Counted from the stretch's first letter, positions 6,197 through 15,302 are shown. The stretch: 34,674 bases of DNA from Microcaldota archaeon (GCA_021816885.1 JAKAWS010000012.1:1-34674); one strand, 5' to 3'. Made by a program: numbers and translations. Notes: generated by a model from the sequence alone, not told the origin.

Positions 6197-7674
6197 AAGG
6201 TAAAAAGTTGAATCCCAGAAGCGCGAGGGCGCTATCCTTTACCCTTGCCATAGTGGAATTCATCTTCCTTTACCTGATATACGAAAGTGGTACCGTAGGC
6301 ATATTATACAGAGTCATCATCGCTCTCCTTTCTCTCGCATTCGTGGGCGGCGCGATAAGGCGGGCGCTTGGCACGGAGGGCAGCTATGGAATATATCTGC
6401 TTGGAAGCAAGAGGGGCATAAAGACCATAAACTCGATTTCAAAGAGGCATAAGTGGTTCTGGAAGGGAATGGCAGATTGGGGAATAATCCTTGGATTCGG
6501 CCTTCTTTCTTATCTAATAATAAAGAAAAGGAGGAGCTGGCTTTACCTTCTTGGCATACTGACTATAGTGTTCTCCGTGCTCTTCGTCATACCTTATACA
6601 GCATACGGTCTCCAGTTCATCAAAGTCTCTTCAATACAGGCAATTGGTTATTCCAACTCCGCCTCTCCTCTTTCCAACCTGACGATATCGGCCCTTCCTT
6701 ACTTAGCACTCATAATAGGGATAACAGTTGTACTCGGTTTTACGGGCTATCTTTTCTATGCCCTTGGGATAAGCGCATTGGGGGTCCTTGAACTTTTGGC
6801 GATAGTCATAAGCAAAGCACTTAGCGGCGCGCCGACTCTTGCCCCTCTCTCGAACGAGGTGCCTGGGATATTGCCCGTCATTCCAGGGATAACCATACCG
6901 CTCATATCCGGAATAATCGCTTTTGTGATAATAATAGTCATACATGAAGCATCCCACGGCATCCTTGCGGCAATGGTAAAGACAAAGATAAACAAGGTCG
7001 GGCTGCTTGTCTTTGGGGTAATCCCTGTAGGCGCGTTCGTGGAGCCTGACGAGGCCAAAGTCCTGAAGCTCGACAGGGAGGCGCAGAACCGCATATACTC
7101 GGCGGGAGTGGCTGCCAATTTCATTGCCATGTTTGTCTTCTTTGTTTTGCTCTTATCCGTTCTTCCTTACGTAAACAACAACATAATGAGGATGTTCGTG
7201 ACCAGCGTCGTGCCAGGATATCCGGCTAACGGGATAATAGCGACAGGCAGCGAGATAACCTCATGGAATGGGCAGATAGTCACAGATACTGCAAGCCTCG
7301 CTTCTGCGAGTGCCAACGATCTTCCGGGGAACGCCGTGCATATCGTGACTAACAAAGGCAGCTATTCCCTCATCGCACAGAAGGCCAACGGCACATCTAG
7401 AGGGATTATAGGAGTCGACCTTGCCGAAGCTCCTGTCCTTGGCAGCACGCCAAACAAGATAGTCTACTTTCTCTACGGCGTCTTCGCCATAACGATGATG
7501 CTGAATTTCCTGATTGGCGTCATAAACCTTCTTCCGCTCCCGATGCTTGACGGATGGCGCATATATAAGAACAGCATAAGGAAGCGCACATGGATAATAA
7601 AAGTGCTTGCTGCTTTTGTGGTTTTCACGCTCGTCATAGTCGCGCTCCCATGGCTCGGCGGTCTGCAAGTCTGA
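6193..7674 (+). CDS. Site-2-type intramembrane metalloprotease (M50)
   Basis: 493 residues with many hydrophobic segments. Zinc-binding HEASH (H251, E252, H255) lies inside a membrane helix, and the third ligand is in NLLPLPMLDG near residues 447-456, the M50 family LDG motif. Between them is a soluble segment (about 310-400) of PDZ character, with VTSVVPGYPANGI and TGSEITSWNG. Site-2 proteases cut transmembrane proteins within the bilayer, often to release regulators or clear signal peptides; the substrate here is unknown. Divergent from the small membrane protein operon. Its last 41 bp overlap the phosphoesterase gene on the opposite strand. Confidence 0.9.
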   Translation: MKGKKLNPRSARALSFTLAIVEFIFLYLIYESGTVGILYRVIIALLSLAFVGGAIRRALGTEGSYGIYLLGSKRGIKTINSISKRHKWFWKGMADWGIILGFGLLSYLIIKKRRSWLYLLGILTIVFSVLFVIPYTAYGLQFIKVSSIQAIGYSNSASPLSNLTISALPYLALIIGITVVLGFTGYLFYALGISALGVLELLAIVISKALSGAPTLAPLSNEVPGILPVIPGITIPLISGIIAFVIIIVIHEASHGILAAMVKTKINKVGLLVFGVIPVGAFVEPDEAKVLKLDREAQNRIYSAGVAANFIAMFVFFVLLLSVLPYVNNNIMRMFVTSVVPGYPANGIIATGSEITSWNGQIVTDTASLASASANDLPGNAVHIVTNKGSYSLIAQKANGTSRGIIGVDLAEAPVLGSTPNKIVYFLYGVFAITMMLNFLIGVINLLPLPMLDGWRIYKNSIRKRTWIIKVLAAFVVFTLVIVALPWLGGLQV

Positions 7675-8392
7675 GGCTGCGCACTGGGCCGAAATCTATT
7701 GTTTCGCCGTAGCCCAGCGCTATCGCATGCATGCTTTCCACATCTATCGAATCGAATATCGGAGACATCATCCTGTCTGCATGTATTACTGATGAATTTC
7801 CTGCGAAATAGCTCACTGCGGGCATTACCAGTATCTTTATACCCTTATATTTCCCATTCAGAAAGCACTTCACGGACTCTTTTCTCCCTGCGGCATTTGT
7901 TATCGATATGGAGGGATGCTCGTGTCCCATCACAAGCATCTTCGGCCTCTTCCCTATCTTTGGCACAGAGTCACCATGGAAGAATACGTATCCATTTATC
8001 TCCTTCGGCCCTGAATACACTTCCATGCCAAACGATCTATTATATCTCTCTATGAAGTTATCATGGTTGCCCTTTATCAGTACAACCTTTAGGTTTTGAC
8101 CTCTTGCGAATTTCACAAGATCACTTATCTCATTGAGCTCTTCGGTCTCTACAGACGAGAAGTCGTTCTTTATGTCGCCGGTTATGATGAGGACATCCGC
8201 AGTCCTTCCATTGACAGCGGCCTTCAGCATCTTTTCTATCGAGGCTAAGTTCACTTTCGGTACCAGTATGCCTCTGCGCGCACTATGTGCCTCATAGCCT
8301 AAGTGTATGTCTGATATCACGAGCGCCTTTATGCTTTTTATGTATGCGATAGGCTTTCCGTCTATCAGCTCTATGTCCTTTCCAAGCATCAT
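7634..8392 (-). CDS. Calcineurin-like metallophosphoesterase (COG1407)
   Basis: 252 residues. Metal-binding motifs are in the usual order: SDIHLG (D28, H30), TGDIKND, IKGNHDN and VMGHEHPS, with a late metal-binding-type histidine lost among the C-terminal sequence. The COG1407 group is commonly encoded next to Lhr-family helicases, as here, and is thought to act on nucleic acids or nucleotides; the reaction is not established. ATG 8392 overlaps the helicase stop as ATGA, so the two are translationally coupled. The 3' end runs 41 bp into the convergent protease gene. Confidence 0.88.
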   Translation of the reverse strand: MMLGKDIELIDGKPIAYIKSIKALVISDIHLGYEAHSARRGILVPKVNLASIEKMLKAAVNGRTADVLIITGDIKNDFSSVETEELNEISDLVKFARGQNLKVVLIKGNHDNFIERYNRSFGMEVYSGPKEINGYVFFHGDSVPKIGKRPKMLVMGHEHPSISITNAAGRKESVKCFLNGKYKGIKILVMPAVSYFAGNSSVIHADRMMSPIFDSIDVESMHAIALGYGETIDFGPVRSLRLADRRAMGARL

Positions 8393-11106
8393 CTGCTCTG
8401 CCCTCTTGCCTTTGAGCGCGGTTTTACCCCTATTCTTTTAAGGACAAGGCCGTGCAGATATCTCAGATAGTCGTTTCGGTCTTTCATCAGCACGACATCT
8501 GCATGCCCGAAGGTCAGTATCGTATGGGAAAACGGCGATGGAGATACCGTATCTATGAACTTGTATTCTACAGAGCCATCCCTTATTCTAGATATCAGCT
8601 CTTTGGTTCTCTTTATGTCCATGACCTCTTCAAATATCTCCCTGTATGTCTCCTTTAGGACAGGAAAGTCTGGATCTATCTCTTCTGCGGCTTTCATCAG
8701 TATCCTTGCGCTTATCTGCTGACGGTTGACCGGCATCCTTCTCCCCATATAATTCCTGAGAATCATAAAACTTCGTGATGCCACATGCCTGAATCTCCTT
8801 CTCATCATCTCGGTATTGCGTATGTTCCCTCTGAGCACAGCCTCCACGTCAGAATTCACTACTCTCTTCATCAGCTGCCCTATTGTCTGTTCGTCTATCT
8901 CCGTCTCCTCTTCCAAAGATATGACAAACCCATTGTCGTTAATCGCTATAGATATGTCCTGGCCAAGGACGACGCCGAGGTTTATCGCTATAAGCCTGGA
9001 GAGCGTGTCGTTTATCCTCCTTCCGAATATCGAATGAAATACCAGTATGTCCTTTTCTGTTTTATCGTCGCGGGTGTATTCTATGAGCATGAGCTTATCA
9101 GTAGGCACCACTCCCGCGAAGAGTAGCTGCTCGGTCAGGTATTTCGCTATCGCTATCTTCGCATTCTCGTTTATCGGCATCGAGTCCAGTATCGCCTGCG
9201 CTCTTTCCGGTATCTTTACCTGCGATTTTGATGAGACAACAGACCTTGCCGCGTCCTGGTCCATCCTTTCCAGCTCCTTCGAGAGCCTGCCCCTGAAATC
9301 TCCAATCCGTTCTGCGAGCTCGTAGCTAAGGGGGAGCTGTTCTGAGAACCAGGGAGGTATGGTTGGGGTGTTGCTCATGGCGGGGCTTACATAACACTTC
9401 GTGCCTGTAGCATGATCGAACATATGAAGCTTTCCTCCGAGCGCGAATATGTCACCCTTCTCTAGCCTCGAAAGGAATTCTTCCTCGATATTCCCGACCC
9501 ATTTTTTGGAGGATATCTCGAATACGCCTATCGATACCTCGTCTGGTATCGTGCCCACGTTAAGCATGTATATCGGCCTTATGAACATCCCGCGCCTCCC
9601 TATCATCCCTGTCTCCTTATCATACCATATCTTTCCGTATACCCTCCTGCTCTCCAACCCTACGTAGTTCCCTGCAAGATAGTTGACTATCGAGAGAAAA
9701 TCTTCCATCGGAAGCGTCGAGAACGGGTATGCCTTCCTGACTAGGTTGTACGCCTCTTTTATCTCCCATTTCCTGTCTATCGCCATACCGACTATGTGCT
9801 GTGCAAGCACATCTAGCGGATTATGGGATACTGAGAAGGAGTCGAGGTGCTTATTCAGGGCTGCATCAAGCATTACAGAACATTCTACCATATCGTCCCT
9901 GTTTAGGACAATAACCTCCCCCTTTGCCGTAGCGTTGTATGTATGGCCTGCCCTTCCGATCCTTTGTATCGCCCTTGAGACGCTCTTTGGGGAGCCTAGC
10001 TGTATGACGTTGTCTATCGTCCCTATGTCTACCCCGAGCTCCAGGCTGGTAGAAGATACGACGCATTTCAGCGCCCCTTGTTTCAGAAGGCCCTCAACCT
10101 CCAGCCTTGACTCCCTTGAGAGCGAGCTGTGATGCGCCGCAATATCCTCCGGTTTGTATTTCAGGCGCTTCTTCATGTTGAATACTACCCTCTCTGTTCC
10201 GCTGCGCGTATTGGTGAATATCAAGGTGGTGGACGAAGCTGAGACTATCCTGTCTATCTCCTTGTATACCTCATCTTCTATCTTACTCTCTTTTGTGTAT
10301 ATCATGTCCTTTACCGGGCTTATCGCCACAACTTCCATCTTCTTCACCATAGACGTATCTACGATAGCACATGGCCTTGGCTTTCCCTCCTCTGTTCCCA
10401 CGAGATAATATGCGGCCTCCTCTATCGGATGCAGCGTGGCTCCCAGCCCGACTCTTACGAACTTCTTCTCTGATATGTCCTGCAGCCGCTCAACCGACAG
10501 CGAGAGGTGCGCGCCCCTCTTGTTGCTCGCAAGCTCGTGTATCTCGTCCACCACCATGTATTCCACTCCTTTCATGTTCTCCACGAACTTCGACGAGCTG
10601 ACAAGTATAGCCAGGCTTTCCGGAGTTGTTACCAGTATGTTGGGCGGTTTTGACAGCATCTTCCTCCGCTCCTGCTGCGTTGTGTCTCCTGTCCTTACCC
10701 CTATCGTTACATTCCTTATGTTCCCGGTTATTATCTCCTTTCCTTTGCTCTCCCTTATCAGTCCGTATATCCCTTCAAGCGGCCTGCTCAGATTCTTGTA
10801 CACGTCGTTGTTCAACGACCTTAGGGGAGAAACATATATGCAATATATCTTATCTTCCAGCTTCCCCTCCAGCGACTTCTCAAAAAGTGCGCTAAGTATG
10901 GATAGGAAGCCAGACATTGTCTTGCCCGTTCCGGTGGGGCTTGCTATGAGCACATTCTTCCTCTCTGCTATGAGCTTGAACGCATATCTTTGGGGAGGCG
11001 TGAGCTCAGCAAAATTCTTTGTGAACCATTCCCTGACATACGGATTGAGCACAGATAGGCTCTCCTCTGTGCTGAACTCGCGTTCTATCTTATTTACCAT
11101 GGTCAT
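8389..11106 (-). CDS. Lhr-family superfamily 2 helicase
   Basis: 905 residues. Walker A is SPTGTGKT near residue 57, motif II is DEIHELASNKRG near 187, motif III-like LGATLHP follows, and motif VI is QRIGRAGH; after the two RecA domains comes the long Lhr-core C-terminal region. Archaeal Lhr proteins unwind RNA-DNA and DNA and are linked to repair and recombination. Two starts, ATG 11106 and ATG 11100, are within the same short stretch; the first is preferred because the TATA at 11138-11145 predicts a transcript start near 11115. First gene of a two-gene operon with the phosphoesterase. Confidence 0.93.
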   Translation of the reverse strand: MTMVNKIEREFSTEESLSVLNPYVREWFTKNFAELTPPQRYAFKLIAERKNVLIASPTGTGKTMSGFLSILSALFEKSLEGKLEDKIYCIYVSPLRSLNNDVYKNLSRPLEGIYGLIRESKGKEIITGNIRNVTIGVRTGDTTQQERRKMLSKPPNILVTTPESLAILVSSSKFVENMKGVEYMVVDEIHELASNKRGAHLSLSVERLQDISEKKFVRVGLGATLHPIEEAAYYLVGTEEGKPRPCAIVDTSMVKKMEVVAISPVKDMIYTKESKIEDEVYKEIDRIVSASSTTLIFTNTRSGTERVVFNMKKRLKYKPEDIAAHHSSLSRESRLEVEGLLKQGALKCVVSSTSLELGVDIGTIDNVIQLGSPKSVSRAIQRIGRAGHTYNATAKGEVIVLNRDDMVECSVMLDAALNKHLDSFSVSHNPLDVLAQHIVGMAIDRKWEIKEAYNLVRKAYPFSTLPMEDFLSIVNYLAGNYVGLESRRVYGKIWYDKETGMIGRRGMFIRPIYMLNVGTIPDEVSIGVFEISSKKWVGNIEEEFLSRLEKGDIFALGGKLHMFDHATGTKCYVSPAMSNTPTIPPWFSEQLPLSYELAERIGDFRGRLSKELERMDQDAARSVVSSKSQVKIPERAQAILDSMPINENAKIAIAKYLTEQLLFAGVVPTDKLMLIEYTRDDKTEKDILVFHSIFGRRINDTLSRLIAINLGVVLGQDISIAINDNGFVISLEEETEIDEQTIGQLMKRVVNSDVEAVLRGNIRNTEMMRRRFRHVASRSFMILRNYMGRRMPVNRQQISARILMKAAEEIDPDFPVLKETYREIFEEVMDIKRTKELISRIRDGSVEYKFIDTVSPSPFSHTILTFGHADVVLMKDRNDYLRYLHGLVLKRIGVKPRSKARGQSR

Positions 11107-11137
11107 GCACTTGAGAATAAGGAATATAGAAATCCGG

Positions 11138-11145
11138 ATTTAAAT
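11138..11145 (-). promoter_or_regulatory. TATA box for the Lhr helicase operon
   Basis: ATTTAAAT, palindromic, with its centre 35 bp from ATG 11106 on the minus strand. It sits directly downstream of the hairpin that ends the ferredoxin transcript. Confidence 0.5.
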
Positions 11146-11150
11146 ACTCT

Positions 11151-11171
11151 TGCGGGATTTTTATTCCCGCA
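11151..11171 (-). terminator. Hairpin after the ferredoxin gene
   Basis: A perfect 7-bp inverted repeat (TGCGGGA / TCCCGCA) with a 7-base A/T loop begins 17 bases after the ferredoxin stop. It could end or protect the ferredoxin mRNA and insulate it from the helicase promoter. Archaeal termination does not usually need hairpins, so the role is inferred. Confidence 0.4.
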
Positions 11172-11187
11172 GATAAAAATCGGAGGA

Positions 11188-11547
11188 TTAGCTGTAGATC
11201 GACTTGTATTCCGTCCCACTATCGTCGATTATGTGTATGCACTCGCCCTCGCACTGTATCAGGCAGGCCTGGCAGAGTATGCATGCCTCCCCGTTGACTC
11301 CGACGGATATGCCTCCGCTCGTTCCGTCGTTCTTCTCTGCGAAATGATTGTGCCCGTCCTGAACCTCCTTCCATTTTGCCAGCATGTCTTTGTCTGAGAC
11401 CTGCTTCCATTCCATCACCGCTGGAGCGCCGTCGGCATTGACGTTTGCCGCATCAGATCTGTCCCTAAGTTCGAATACCGCTACCGGACAGACATCCTTG
11501 CAGTGCTGGCATCCGGTACACAATGGTTTGTTTACATAAACCTTCAT
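11188..11547 (-). CDS. Ferredoxin with two [4Fe-4S] motifs
   Basis: 119 residues. The first cluster motif is C10-x2-C13-x2-C16-x3-C20-Pro; the second is C89-x2-C92-x2-C95-x3-C99 followed by Glu rather than Pro, with an extra Cys at 103. The two are separated by about 68 residues, far more than in small clostridial ferredoxins, including a charged segment around 45-75. Likely a soluble low-potential electron carrier for 2-oxoacid oxidoreductases or similar enzymes; none is present in the window. Its own TATA (11582-11589) gives a ~12-base leader. Lies downstream of the ribosomal operon on the same strand. Confidence 0.88.
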   Translation of the reverse strand: MKVYVNKPLCTGCQHCKDVCPVAVFELRDRSDAANVNADGAPAVMEWKQVSDKDMLAKWKEVQDGHNHFAEKNDGTSGGISVGVNGEACILCQACLIQCEGECIHIIDDSGTEYKSIYS

Positions 11548-11581
11548 AAAATCACAGATTCGATATCAGTTAAGAACAAAC

Positions 11582-11589
11582 TTATATAA
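11582..11589 (-). promoter_or_regulatory. TATA box for ferredoxin
   Basis: The minus strand reads AATTATATAAG. Its centre is about 38 bp from ATG 11547, predicting a transcript start near 11559. It lies in the 78-bp gap after the ribosomal operon's last gene. Confidence 0.5.
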
Positions 11590-11625
11590 TTATTATGATG
11601 GACAATTTTACCGCATCTACAAAAG

Positions 11626-12300
11626 TCACTCGCTCTTGCGCGCTTCCTTGCTCTCGAGGTTTTTCATCTCCTGTGTGTTCATGAGCGCGTTTATTACCGC
11701 CATTATAGCATTATAGCGCGTGCTTGTCCGGCCTCTGGAGAAGCTCCATATGTCCTTTACACCTGCTAACTGCAGCGTAAGCCTTGCTGACTTGCTTGCT
11801 ACTATCCCCAATCCGCGCGGTCCTGGCTTGAGTATCACCTCTACGCTGCCGCATTTGCCTCTTGTGGTAAACGGAAGGCTATGTTTCTGCCCGCAGGTGC
11901 ATTGCCATGAGCCGCATCCGAGCAGCACAGGTATAATGTTCCTCTTTGCGTTTCTGATTGCGCCGTCTATACTGGACTTTACCTCTATGCCTTTGGCTGC
12001 TCCTGCACCAACATGTCCATTCATGTCCCCCACTATCGCAGTTACCCTGAATTTTGCCTTCCTGTTGTTCTTTGTCATCCTCTGTACGCTCTTTACCTCT
12101 ATTACCTCGCTCTTTATGTCAGGGATAAGCGCATCGACTATCTCTACCTCCTGTATCTTCTTTCCCATGTGGTATATCTGCTCGATAGAGGTGACCTTGT
12201 GCTCCTTTACTGCCCTGCCTAGCTCTGTTGCCGGGGTCCATTCCTCTATGTTAAACGTCGGTCTTTCCGGTCTGTTATTTCTGTTCTTGTCATATGCCAA
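11626..12300 (-). CDS. rps5: Small ribosomal subunit protein uS5
   Basis: 224 residues of typical archaeal uS5: the N-terminal WTPATELG region, the RNA-binding VTAIVGDMNGHVGAGAAKG segment, then VEVILKPGPRGLGI and SFSRGRTSTRYN. It contains two CxC/Cys sites (WQCTCG). It shapes the decoding region of the 30S subunit. Start is a TTG at 12298-12300 with GGAGTGAT just upstream; no in-frame ATG fits. Last gene of the ribosomal operon: uL30, uL15 and SecY, which usually follow in archaea, are not here. Confidence 0.95.
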   Translation of the reverse strand: MAYDKNRNNRPERPTFNIEEWTPATELGRAVKEHKVTSIEQIYHMGKKIQEVEIVDALIPDIKSEVIEVKSVQRMTKNNRKAKFRVTAIVGDMNGHVGAGAAKGIEVKSSIDGAIRNAKRNIIPVLLGCGSWQCTCGQKHSLPFTTRGKCGSVEVILKPGPRGLGIVASKSARLTLQLAGVKDIWSFSRGRTSTRYNAIMAVINALMNTQEMKNLESKEARKSE

Positions 12301-12304
12301 AAAA

Positions 12305-12841
12305 TCACTCCTTTGATATCCTCTCTTTTACCTCTTTAAACTTTTCTTCTATCGACTTAACGGAATACTTGGAGAACTGGTTTTTGTATTTCTCTTTCTC
12401 GCTTGACGCTTTCTCCATGAAAGCTGATATGTGCTTCCCAGACAACCTGTCCTGGTTGGACTCTATGTTGCTCGCGACTTGCAGACCACCGTCAACACAG
12501 CCTTTTGCTGCGGCGAAGACAACCGAGTCCTTTATTGGCTTGTATAATCCGATATCGAAGACTATCGCACGGCCGCGATCCTTGAATTTTTTCGATGTCA
12601 ATAAACCGGATAGGTAAGCAGTAGGTATGTTGCATCTTGTTTCCCATCCGTATTTCTTTAGCTCTCTTGCGTCTGTAGAGCATATTATCTTGTCGCCATC
12701 AGGTTCATACCGTACAATCTGCACTATCACGCTGCGGTTGGTTTTCCTTACTACAAGTCGCTCTGCATCGCCCTTTATCAGTGCGATTCGCCTCTTATAG
12801 TTTGTAAGCGACCTATCCCTCCTTTTTCTGAAGACTCTCAT
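12305..12841 (-). CDS. rpl18: Large ribosomal subunit protein uL18
   Basis: 178 residues from ATG 12841, matching the archaeal start MRVFRKRRDR; an in-frame GTG at 12850 would add three residues. RTNYKRR-like and RLVVRKTNRSVIVQI segments bind 5S rRNA together with uL5, forming the central protuberance of the 50S subunit. The long lysine/glutamate-rich C-terminal helix is usual for archaea. Four bases separate it from uS5. Confidence 0.95.
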   Translation of the reverse strand: MRVFRKRRDRSLTNYKRRIALIKGDAERLVVRKTNRSVIVQIVRYEPDGDKIICSTDARELKKYGWETRCNIPTAYLSGLLTSKKFKDRGRAIVFDIGLYKPIKDSVVFAAAKGCVDGGLQVASNIESNQDRLSGKHISAFMEKASSEKEKYKNQFSKYSVKSIEEKFKEVKERISKE

Positions 12842-12853
12842 CGTTATCACTTA

Positions 12854-13327
12854 TCACATATGCTTGAGTTTTTCGAATCTCTCTCCGTCTATCTGCACTC
12901 CTGTACCCATTATGTTATTGAGAAGCTGCGCCTTGCTTCCGAATGTCCCCCCCTTGACTAGAGAGTAAAATCTCTTGAACTGCTCATTGGTTATGGACTT
13001 CGAGCTTTTGAGCTCCTTTAGCACTCTTCTCTGTGCGCGCACCTTCTTAGGATATCTCCTTCCGGTCCGCGCTTTGTATGTTCCGCGCTTCCTTCCCGGG
13101 CCTCTTCCCCGTCCCTTTGCCTTCTTCACGTTCCGCTCCTTTCCTCTCTTGCTAAGGTTCTTCTTCTTAGGTATCGCATACACATTGCCGTTCTTGAGCA
13201 GTACTCTTACATCATCAGTAGTTATCGCCTTTGAGGCATCCGCCCTCGCGGTATCTTTTATCCTTATCGCGTTGACTCCCCTCTTCAGCGACCTTGCCGC
13301 GATCCTCTTTGTAAGCTCAATACTCAT
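12854..13327 (-). CDS. rpl19e: Large ribosomal subunit protein eL19
   Basis: 157 residues, archaeal/eukaryotic-specific 50S protein. Typical features: LTKRIAARSLKRG at the start, a DVRVLL segment, and a very basic central helix region rich in KGRGRGPGRKRG that enters rRNA. It joins 50S and 30S across the subunit interface. ATG 13327 overlaps the eL32 stop as ATGA. Confidence 0.95.
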   Translation of the reverse strand: MSIELTKRIAARSLKRGVNAIRIKDTARADASKAITTDDVRVLLKNGNVYAIPKKKNLSKRGKERNVKKAKGRGRGPGRKRGTYKARTGRRYPKKVRAQRRVLKELKSSKSITNEQFKRFYSLVKGGTFGSKAQLLNNIMGTGVQIDGERFEKLKHM

Positions 13328-13692
13328 TTAGCACCACCGTTCCTCACTCTTATGCCCTCCTTCTTTGCGGATTCGATTATCTGTTTGCGCTTTAGTTTTC
13401 CGACTGCGCTTGCTATTATAACTTCAAACTTCTCCAAGTTCGGGTCTGCAAGCATGTTCCTGAGCTCTGGTTCGTTGTGTACCAGATACGCGCGCTTGCC
13501 GTTCGGCATCAGGTGCCTTACTGATTCCGGATTCCGGTAGCCGATAGTGGGCTCTGCGCCCATGAACGCCTTCTTCATTCTCTTCTTGCTGTCCAAACCT
13601 CTTTGCACCCTCCATCTATCTTTTACGCGCTTTCGGTTCTTCGCCCCGGCGTTTGGGATATTGAATTTCGGATGCCCTTTCTTCTTAATCAT
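13324..13692 (-). CDS. rpl32e: Large ribosomal subunit protein eL32
   Basis: 122 residues from ATG 13692, chosen because AGGTTGAT lies just upstream and the family begins close to KKKGHPKF; an earlier in-frame start at 13722 would overlap uL6. WRVQRGLDSKKR and GYRNPESVRHLMPNG are family hallmarks. An archaeal/eukaryotic-specific component of the 50S subunit. Confidence 0.93.
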   Translation of the reverse strand: MIKKKGHPKFNIPNAGAKNRKRVKDRWRVQRGLDSKKRMKKAFMGAEPTIGYRNPESVRHLMPNGKRAYLVHNEPELRNMLADPNLEKFEVIIASAVGKLKRKQIIESAKKEGIRVRNGGAK

Positions 13693-13696
13693 AATA

Positions 13697-14227
13697 TCAA
13701 CCTGTCGTGTAGTATATCCCATCCTGGAATATGCGCTCGTCCCTGTTCCTTACTTTGCACGCCTTCCTTATGTTGGCCGCAGTCTGCGCCACATCGTCCA
13801 GCTTGGATCCGTGTATTATCACATCCTTCCCTTTTACTTCTATCTTTGTATCCCCTGTGAGCTTTGACCTGCGCGGGGAACGTTCCCCTAACATGTTCTT
13901 TATTACCGCCTCCTTTCCAGATATCTCAACTGTCATAGGGAAGTGCGCGTATACAATCTCCATCCTTATCTCGTATCCTTTTGTTACGCCTTCGATGTCA
14001 GAGCTGATCTGTTTTGCGAAGGCGGGCACCGCCATGGCCGCGATCTTTGCAACTTTCTTGTTCTCTCTCGCGGAGATGTCAAGGCGCGACTCTGACACTT
14101 TTGCAGATATCAGGTTTGTGTTGAATCGGCGGCGATTCTTTCCCAGCTTGCCGCTTACCTCTATCTCATTGCCCACTACCTTTATCGAGATCCCTTCTGG
14201 TACTTGTATCTGTGTCTGATCTGTCAT
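13697..14227 (-). CDS. rpl6: Large ribosomal subunit protein uL6
   Basis: 176 residues from ATG 14227, preceded by GAGG at a good distance; an in-frame start at 14239 would overlap uS8. Two uL6 repeats are visible, with IQVPEGISIKVVGNEIEVSG at the start and SKLDDVAQTAANIRK near the end. Located near the factor-binding site of the 50S subunit. Confidence 0.95.
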   Translation of the reverse strand: MTDQTQIQVPEGISIKVVGNEIEVSGKLGKNRRRFNTNLISAKVSESRLDISARENKKVAKIAAMAVPAFAKQISSDIEGVTKGYEIRMEIVYAHFPMTVEISGKEAVIKNMLGERSPRRSKLTGDTKIEVKGKDVIIHGSKLDDVAQTAANIRKACKVRNRDERIFQDGIYYTTG

Positions 14228-14235
14228 AAAAATCC

Positions 14236-14619
14236 TCAATATACATATGCGAGAAGCCTTCCTCCCGTGCCGCTCTCCCTAGCGGATTTGTTGGTCGTGA
14301 TCCCCACCGGGGATGATATTATAAGGATCCCAAAGTCCTTGCTCGGAATGTATCTCTGCTCAAAGTCTATTATCTGCGAGTTCTTTATCTGGTATCTAGG
14401 CTTTATCACTCCTATGTTATTTATCCTTTTCGAAAGCTTTATCCTGAGTTTTTTGGCATACCTCTCGCTGAACTCCTCATAGCCCTCTATATACCCGTTT
14501 TCCTTTAGAAGGTCGAGCACCTTTTTTACCAGATTCGTCGAATATACTATGCATTCTTCCCTGCCCACATACTCGTTGTTCTTTATAGTGTTAATTGCCT
14601 CTGCAAACCTGTCTACCAT
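14236..14619 (-). CDS. rps8: Small ribosomal subunit protein uS8
   Basis: 127 residues. The N-terminal FAEAINTIKNNE and the C-terminal DFGILIISSPVGITTNKSAR with ESGTGGRLLAYVY are diagnostic. It binds the central domain of 16S rRNA early in assembly; uS8 is a classic regulator of its own operon in bacteria. ATG 14619 follows uS14 by four bases. Confidence 0.96.
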   Translation of the reverse strand: MVDRFAEAINTIKNNEYVGREECIVYSTNLVKKVLDLLKENGYIEGYEEFSERYAKKLRIKLSKRINNIGVIKPRYQIKNSQIIDFEQRYIPSKDFGILIISSPVGITTNKSARESGTGGRLLAYVY

Positions 14620-14623
14620 CGTA

Positions 14624-14782
14624 TCAACCGTATTTCTTGAAGTTTATCTTTGGAGCAACCTCCCTGAAACATCTCCTGCATATGTAGAGATTGTGCGACC
14701 TTATCACGGCGCGCCTAGCGCCGCATATCCTGCACTGTCTTTTGCCCCTGCCTTTATACCGATATTCATAAGGAATCATCAT
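14624..14782 (-). CDS. rps14: Small ribosomal subunit protein uS14, zinc-binding form
   Basis: 52 residues, short enough to be missed by ORF length cut-offs. The translation contains GKRQCRICGARRAVIRSHN followed by YICRRCFREVAPKINFKKYG: a four-cysteine zinc site (C17, C20, C35, C38) characteristic of archaeal uS14/S29. ATG 14782 overlaps the uL5 stop as ATGA; a second in-frame ATG follows at once. Position between uL5 and uS8 is the standard archaeal order. Confidence 0.95.
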   Translation of the reverse strand: MMIPYEYRYKGRGKRQCRICGARRAVIRSHNLYICRRCFREVAPKINFKKYG

Positions 14783-15297
14783 TCAGCACCTGTAGAAACT
14801 TCAACTCCAAAATCCTTCTTTAAGTGTTCCTTTATCTCCTCCTTGCTTATAAGCATATGCTTTTTTCCGACCTCTGCGCTGGATCTCTTCCTCCTTGCGA
14901 CTCTTGCGCCTTTTCGCCTGAAAGAGACATTTACGTTCATGCCTATTATCCCTATCGTAGGATCGTATTTTAGGCCAGGGATGTCTATGTATTCCTTTAT
15001 GCCGAAGTTGACAGAGTTGCCGGATATCGCGCGCTTGCTTACCTGATTGTCTACGGTCTTAAATAGGCGCTTTGCAAGATCGGTGGCGCGGGCGCCCCTC
15101 AGGGTCACAAAGACCCCTATTTTCGTGCCTTTCCCTATCTTGAATGTGGGAATTCGCCTTTTCGCCATTGCTGAGGCCGGCTTCGCGCCGGTTAGTGTTG
15201 CAAGTAGCCTCTTTGCGTTTTCGTACGCGTTGGTGTCGCTGCCTGTCCCCATATTGACGACAACCTTGTCCATGACTATGTCCCGCATGTCTCCCAT
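14779..15297 (-). CDS. rpl5: Large ribosomal subunit protein uL5
   Basis: 172 residues from ATG 15297. VVVNMGTGSD, the AKRRIPTFKIGKGTKIG segment, VTLRG and NFGIKEYIDIPG are family hallmarks. It binds 5S rRNA with uL18 and contacts P-site tRNA. The start is uncertain by a few residues: TTG 15306 overlaps the eS4 stop, ATG 15297 and ATG 15288 are also in frame; GAGG three bases before 15297 could serve any of the later two. Confidence 0.94.
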   Translation of the reverse strand: MGDMRDIVMDKVVVNMGTGSDTNAYENAKRLLATLTGAKPASAMAKRRIPTFKIGKGTKIGVFVTLRGARATDLAKRLFKTVDNQVSKRAISGNSVNFGIKEYIDIPGLKYDPTIGIIGMNVNVSFRRKGARVARRKRSSAEVGKKHMLISKEEIKEHLKKDFGVEVSTGAE

Positions 15298-15302
15298 AAA
15301 CC

